Below, piece after piece: positions 62,344-64,000 of a stretch of DNA of 64,000 nt. Source of the stretch: Erythrobacteraceae bacterium CFH 75059. GTDB lineage: Bacteria; Pseudomonadota; Alphaproteobacteria; Sphingomonadales; Sphingomonadaceae. How positions within the stretch are numbered: the stretch's first letter is position 1; each line of letters opens with the position of its first letter. The translations under genes and the position numbers were made by a program. The stretch is taken from contig SJSR01000001.1 of assembly GCA_004331795.1 (NCBI GenBank), positions 744,001 through 808,000 of the forward strand, given 5' to 3'. Under the pieces are notes generated by a model, which had not been told where the DNA came from, ran no database searches, and saw only the letters and a program-made list of their open reading frames with translations.

Positions 62344-63092
62344 AAACGGCACTCGTGACGGGCGCCACGGCCGGGATCGGCCGCGCCTGCGTGGACGCCC
62401 TCATCGGCGGCGGCTGGCGGGTGGTGGGCACGGGCCGGCGGGCCGAACGGCTGGCCGAACTTGAACGGATCCACGGCGAGGACCGCTTCCGCGCCGCCGC
62501 GTTCGACATGCGCGACGACGCCGGCCGCGAGGCGGCGCTCGGCGCCCTTTCCGGGGCGTTCGCGGACATCGACCTGCTGGTCAACAACGCCGGCCTCGCG
62601 CTCGGCACGGCGCCGGCACAGGACTGTGCGCTGTCGGACTGGCGCACGATGATCGACACCAACGTCACCGCTCTGGTCGCGCTCACCCACGCGCTGCTGC
62701 CGCAGCTCATCGCCCGGCGCGGCGCGATCATCAACGTGTCGTCGGTGGCGGCGACGACGCCCTACACGGGCGGCAACGTCTATGGCGCGACCAAGGCGTT
62801 CGTGCGGCAGTTCACGCTGAACCTGCGCTGCGACCTGCACGGCACGGGCGTGCGCGTCACCTCGGTCGAGCCGGGCATGGTGGAGACGGAATTCACCCTG
62901 GTGCGCACCGGCGGCAATGCGGAGGCGCATCGCCGCCTTTACGAAGGCGCCGAGCCGATGACCGCGCAGGACATCGCCGCCACCATCCGCTGGATCGCCG
63001 AGCTGCCGCCGCATCTCAACGTCAACACGCTGGAGCTGATGCCGGTCAGCCAGAGCTGGGCCGGATTCCAGGTGGCGCGCACGCCGGGCTGA
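62340..63092 (+). CDS. NADP-dependent short-chain dehydrogenase (YdfG type)
   Basis: A 250-residue SDR: TALVTGATAGIGRACVDALI, LLVNNAGLALGTAPAQDC, IINVSSVAATTPYTGGNVYG with the catalytic Tyr in YGATK, and VTSVEPGMVETEFTLVR. The MVETEF region and the C-terminal HLNVNTLELMPVSQSWAGF match YdfG, which oxidises 3-hydroxy acids such as L-allo-threonine or 3-hydroxypropionate and reduces malonic semialdehyde. The ATG overlaps the pheT stop by 4 bases, so it is coupled to pheT though unrelated in function. Confidence 0.9.
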   Translation: MKTALVTGATAGIGRACVDALIGGGWRVVGTGRRAERLAELERIHGEDRFRAAAFDMRDDAGREAALGALSGAFADIDLLVNNAGLALGTAPAQDCALSDWRTMIDTNVTALVALTHALLPQLIARRGAIINVSSVAATTPYTGGNVYGATKAFVRQFTLNLRCDLHGTGVRVTSVEPGMVETEFTLVRTGGNAEAHRRLYEGAEPMTAQDIAATIRWIAELPPHLNVNTLELMPVSQSWAGFQVARTPG

Positions 63093-63152
63093 ACGGGGCC
63101 GTCCCGACACATTTACCCGCTGGCAAGCATGGCGGGGGCATGTGCTGGCCTC

Positions 63153-64000
63153 ATGAGGCGTGCCACCGCGGATCCCCATGGCGCCGTGCTCCTGCCACCG
63201 CGTGCCACGACGACCAGCACGGCGGGACGACGCGTGCTGGCCGCTGTCCTCGTCGCACAGGCATTGAGCGCCGCGCTGCTGGTGCTGATCCTGTCCACGA
63301 CCGGGCAGCGCCTGTCGGCCGAGTTCCTGCCGCTGGCGCTGCTCGGCCTCGGGCTGGGCGGGGTGGCCGGATGGTGCCGGTTCCGCATGCTCCACTGGCG
63401 GCTTGGGGATGCGGCGCTTGCCGGGGCGCTGTTCACCAGCGGGACGCTGCTGTGCGGGCTGGTGGCGTGCCTCGGGCTCAGGCTCGGTCTGCCGCTGGCC
63501 GACACGGCGCTCCTCGCTGCCGATTCCCGCCTTGGCATCGACGTGGCCGCCGCCACGCATGCCGTGGCTGCGCGTCCCTGGGCGTCGGCGGCGCTGTTCC
63601 GGGCCTACGACCTGTCAGCCATGCTGTGCGTGGCGGCTGTCGTCTGGCACCTCGCGCGCGGTCACCGCCAGGGGCTGTGGGCGCTGTTCGGCACGGCCAT
63701 GCTGGCGATGCAGGCGACGGCTGCGCTTTCGCTTCTTTTCCCGGCGCGCGGTGCAGCGGCGATGCTGGGCCTCGAGACGCTGCAGGGCGCGGGCCTGCCG
63801 CACGGGGCGGGCACCTACGCGCTGGCGGCGTTCGAACGGTTCTACCTTGGAGGCGAGCTGCTGGTGCGGCCCGACGACCTCGAGGGGATCGTCTGCTTTC
63901 CCTCCTTCCACACGGTGATGGCGCTGCTGGCGGCGCAGGGCTTTGCCGGCACCCGCCTGCGCTGGCCGGCAACCGCGTGGGCGGCGCTCACCATCGTGTC
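63153..64000 (+). CDS. PAP2-superfamily membrane protein (inositolphosphotransferase Aur1/Ipt1-like), 3' end cut
   Basis: Translation from ATG 63153 stays open to the window edge (282 codons). It begins MRRATADPHGAVLLPP, then has about six hydrophobic segments (LAAVLVAQALSAALLVLILS, LPLALLGLGLGGVAG, LFTSGTLLCGLVACLGL). Near residue 250 it has GIVCFPSFHTVMALLAAQ, the PSFH phosphatase motif of the PAP2_3 group related to Aur1/Ipt1. Proteins of this class move phospho-head groups on lipids in the membrane. The second PAP2 motif would lie beyond the edge. The start has only a weak ribosome site; a later Met is possible. Confidence 0.72.
   Translation, partial: MRRATADPHGAVLLPPRATTTSTAGRRVLAAVLVAQALSAALLVLILSTTGQRLSAEFLPLALLGLGLGGVAGWCRFRMLHWRLGDAALAGALFTSGTLLCGLVACLGLRLGLPLADTALLAADSRLGIDVAAATHAVAARPWASAALFRAYDLSAMLCVAAVVWHLARGHRQGLWALFGTAMLAMQATAALSLLFPARGAAAMLGLETLQGAGLPHGAGTYALAAFERFYLGGELLVRPDDLEGIVCFPSFHTVMALLAAQGFAGTRLRWPATAWAALTIV

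Noticed and set aside
1-64000. CRISPR arrays, insertion sequences, prophage
   Set aside because: No spaced direct repeats, transposase, integrase or phage structural genes were seen on either strand.

Overview
The window is very GC-rich chromosomal DNA, densely packed with genes on both strands and largely housekeeping in content. It reads as an alphaproteobacterium, most likely Sphingomonadales. The evidence is a PhyR-NepR-EcfG general stress response locus, a MipZ division-site ATPase, class I PHA synthase with a phasin, and a tonB-exbB-exbD-exbD cluster. GTG and TTG starts and 4-base ATGA/GTGA stop-start overlaps are common. The species assignment is inference. I see no CRISPR array, insertion sequence, prophage or origin.

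Layout. 1-4240: a truncated 3-hydroxyacyl-CoA dehydrogenase, an acidic small protein, a DUF202 membrane protein and mutS. 4321-11215: an eight-gene, translationally coupled, minus-strand Mrp-type cation/proton antiporter operon with a split MrpA and three antiporter-like large subunits. 11378-15044: a Fe(III) ABC importer behind a Fur-like palindrome. 15085-15747: a decayed RHS/YD-repeat remnant at the 3' end of tRNA-Thr, then tRNA-Cys. 15829-20653: a crotonase-aminotransferase pair, then PHA synthase and phasin, the phasin promoter being framed by an inverted 15-bp repeat. 20788-26628: clpS, lptF, lptG, a fatty acid desaturase, a YghO/bacterial-ceramide-synthase-like protein and a stand-alone response regulator.

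27002-31779 is the general stress response locus: phyR, a CHASE-type HWE histidine kinase, a 59-codon nepR with a TTG start, ecfG, and an AI-2E family protein. An EcfG-type promoter lies before nepR, so the loop is probably autoregulated. 31793-37000: Fe superoxide dismutase, an SDF symporter, glmM-thiD and a LOG family protein. 37048-39534 encodes a large exported DUF305 plus LVIVD-propeller protein, followed by tRNA-Gln. 39794-46125: ppx/gppA-rlmE, a membrane cytochrome c, panC, mipZ with a J-domain-like protein, and a phosphohexomutase. 46208-49887: a low-complexity BON protein and an Lhr-like DEXH helicase. 49998-52732: the TonB energy-transduction operon. 53046-58020: two unknown exported proteins, glpX, prs, a HisN-like phosphatase and an SDR. 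58176-63092: rpmI-rplT, pheS-pheT and a second SDR. A PAP2-family membrane protein runs off the right edge.

Most of the window is ordinary. The parts most worth follow-up are the three-subunit Mrp-like complex (one subunit lacks the conserved membrane glutamate), the phasin operator, the RHS remnant beside a tRNA, the complete stress-response locus, and the DUF305-propeller protein.
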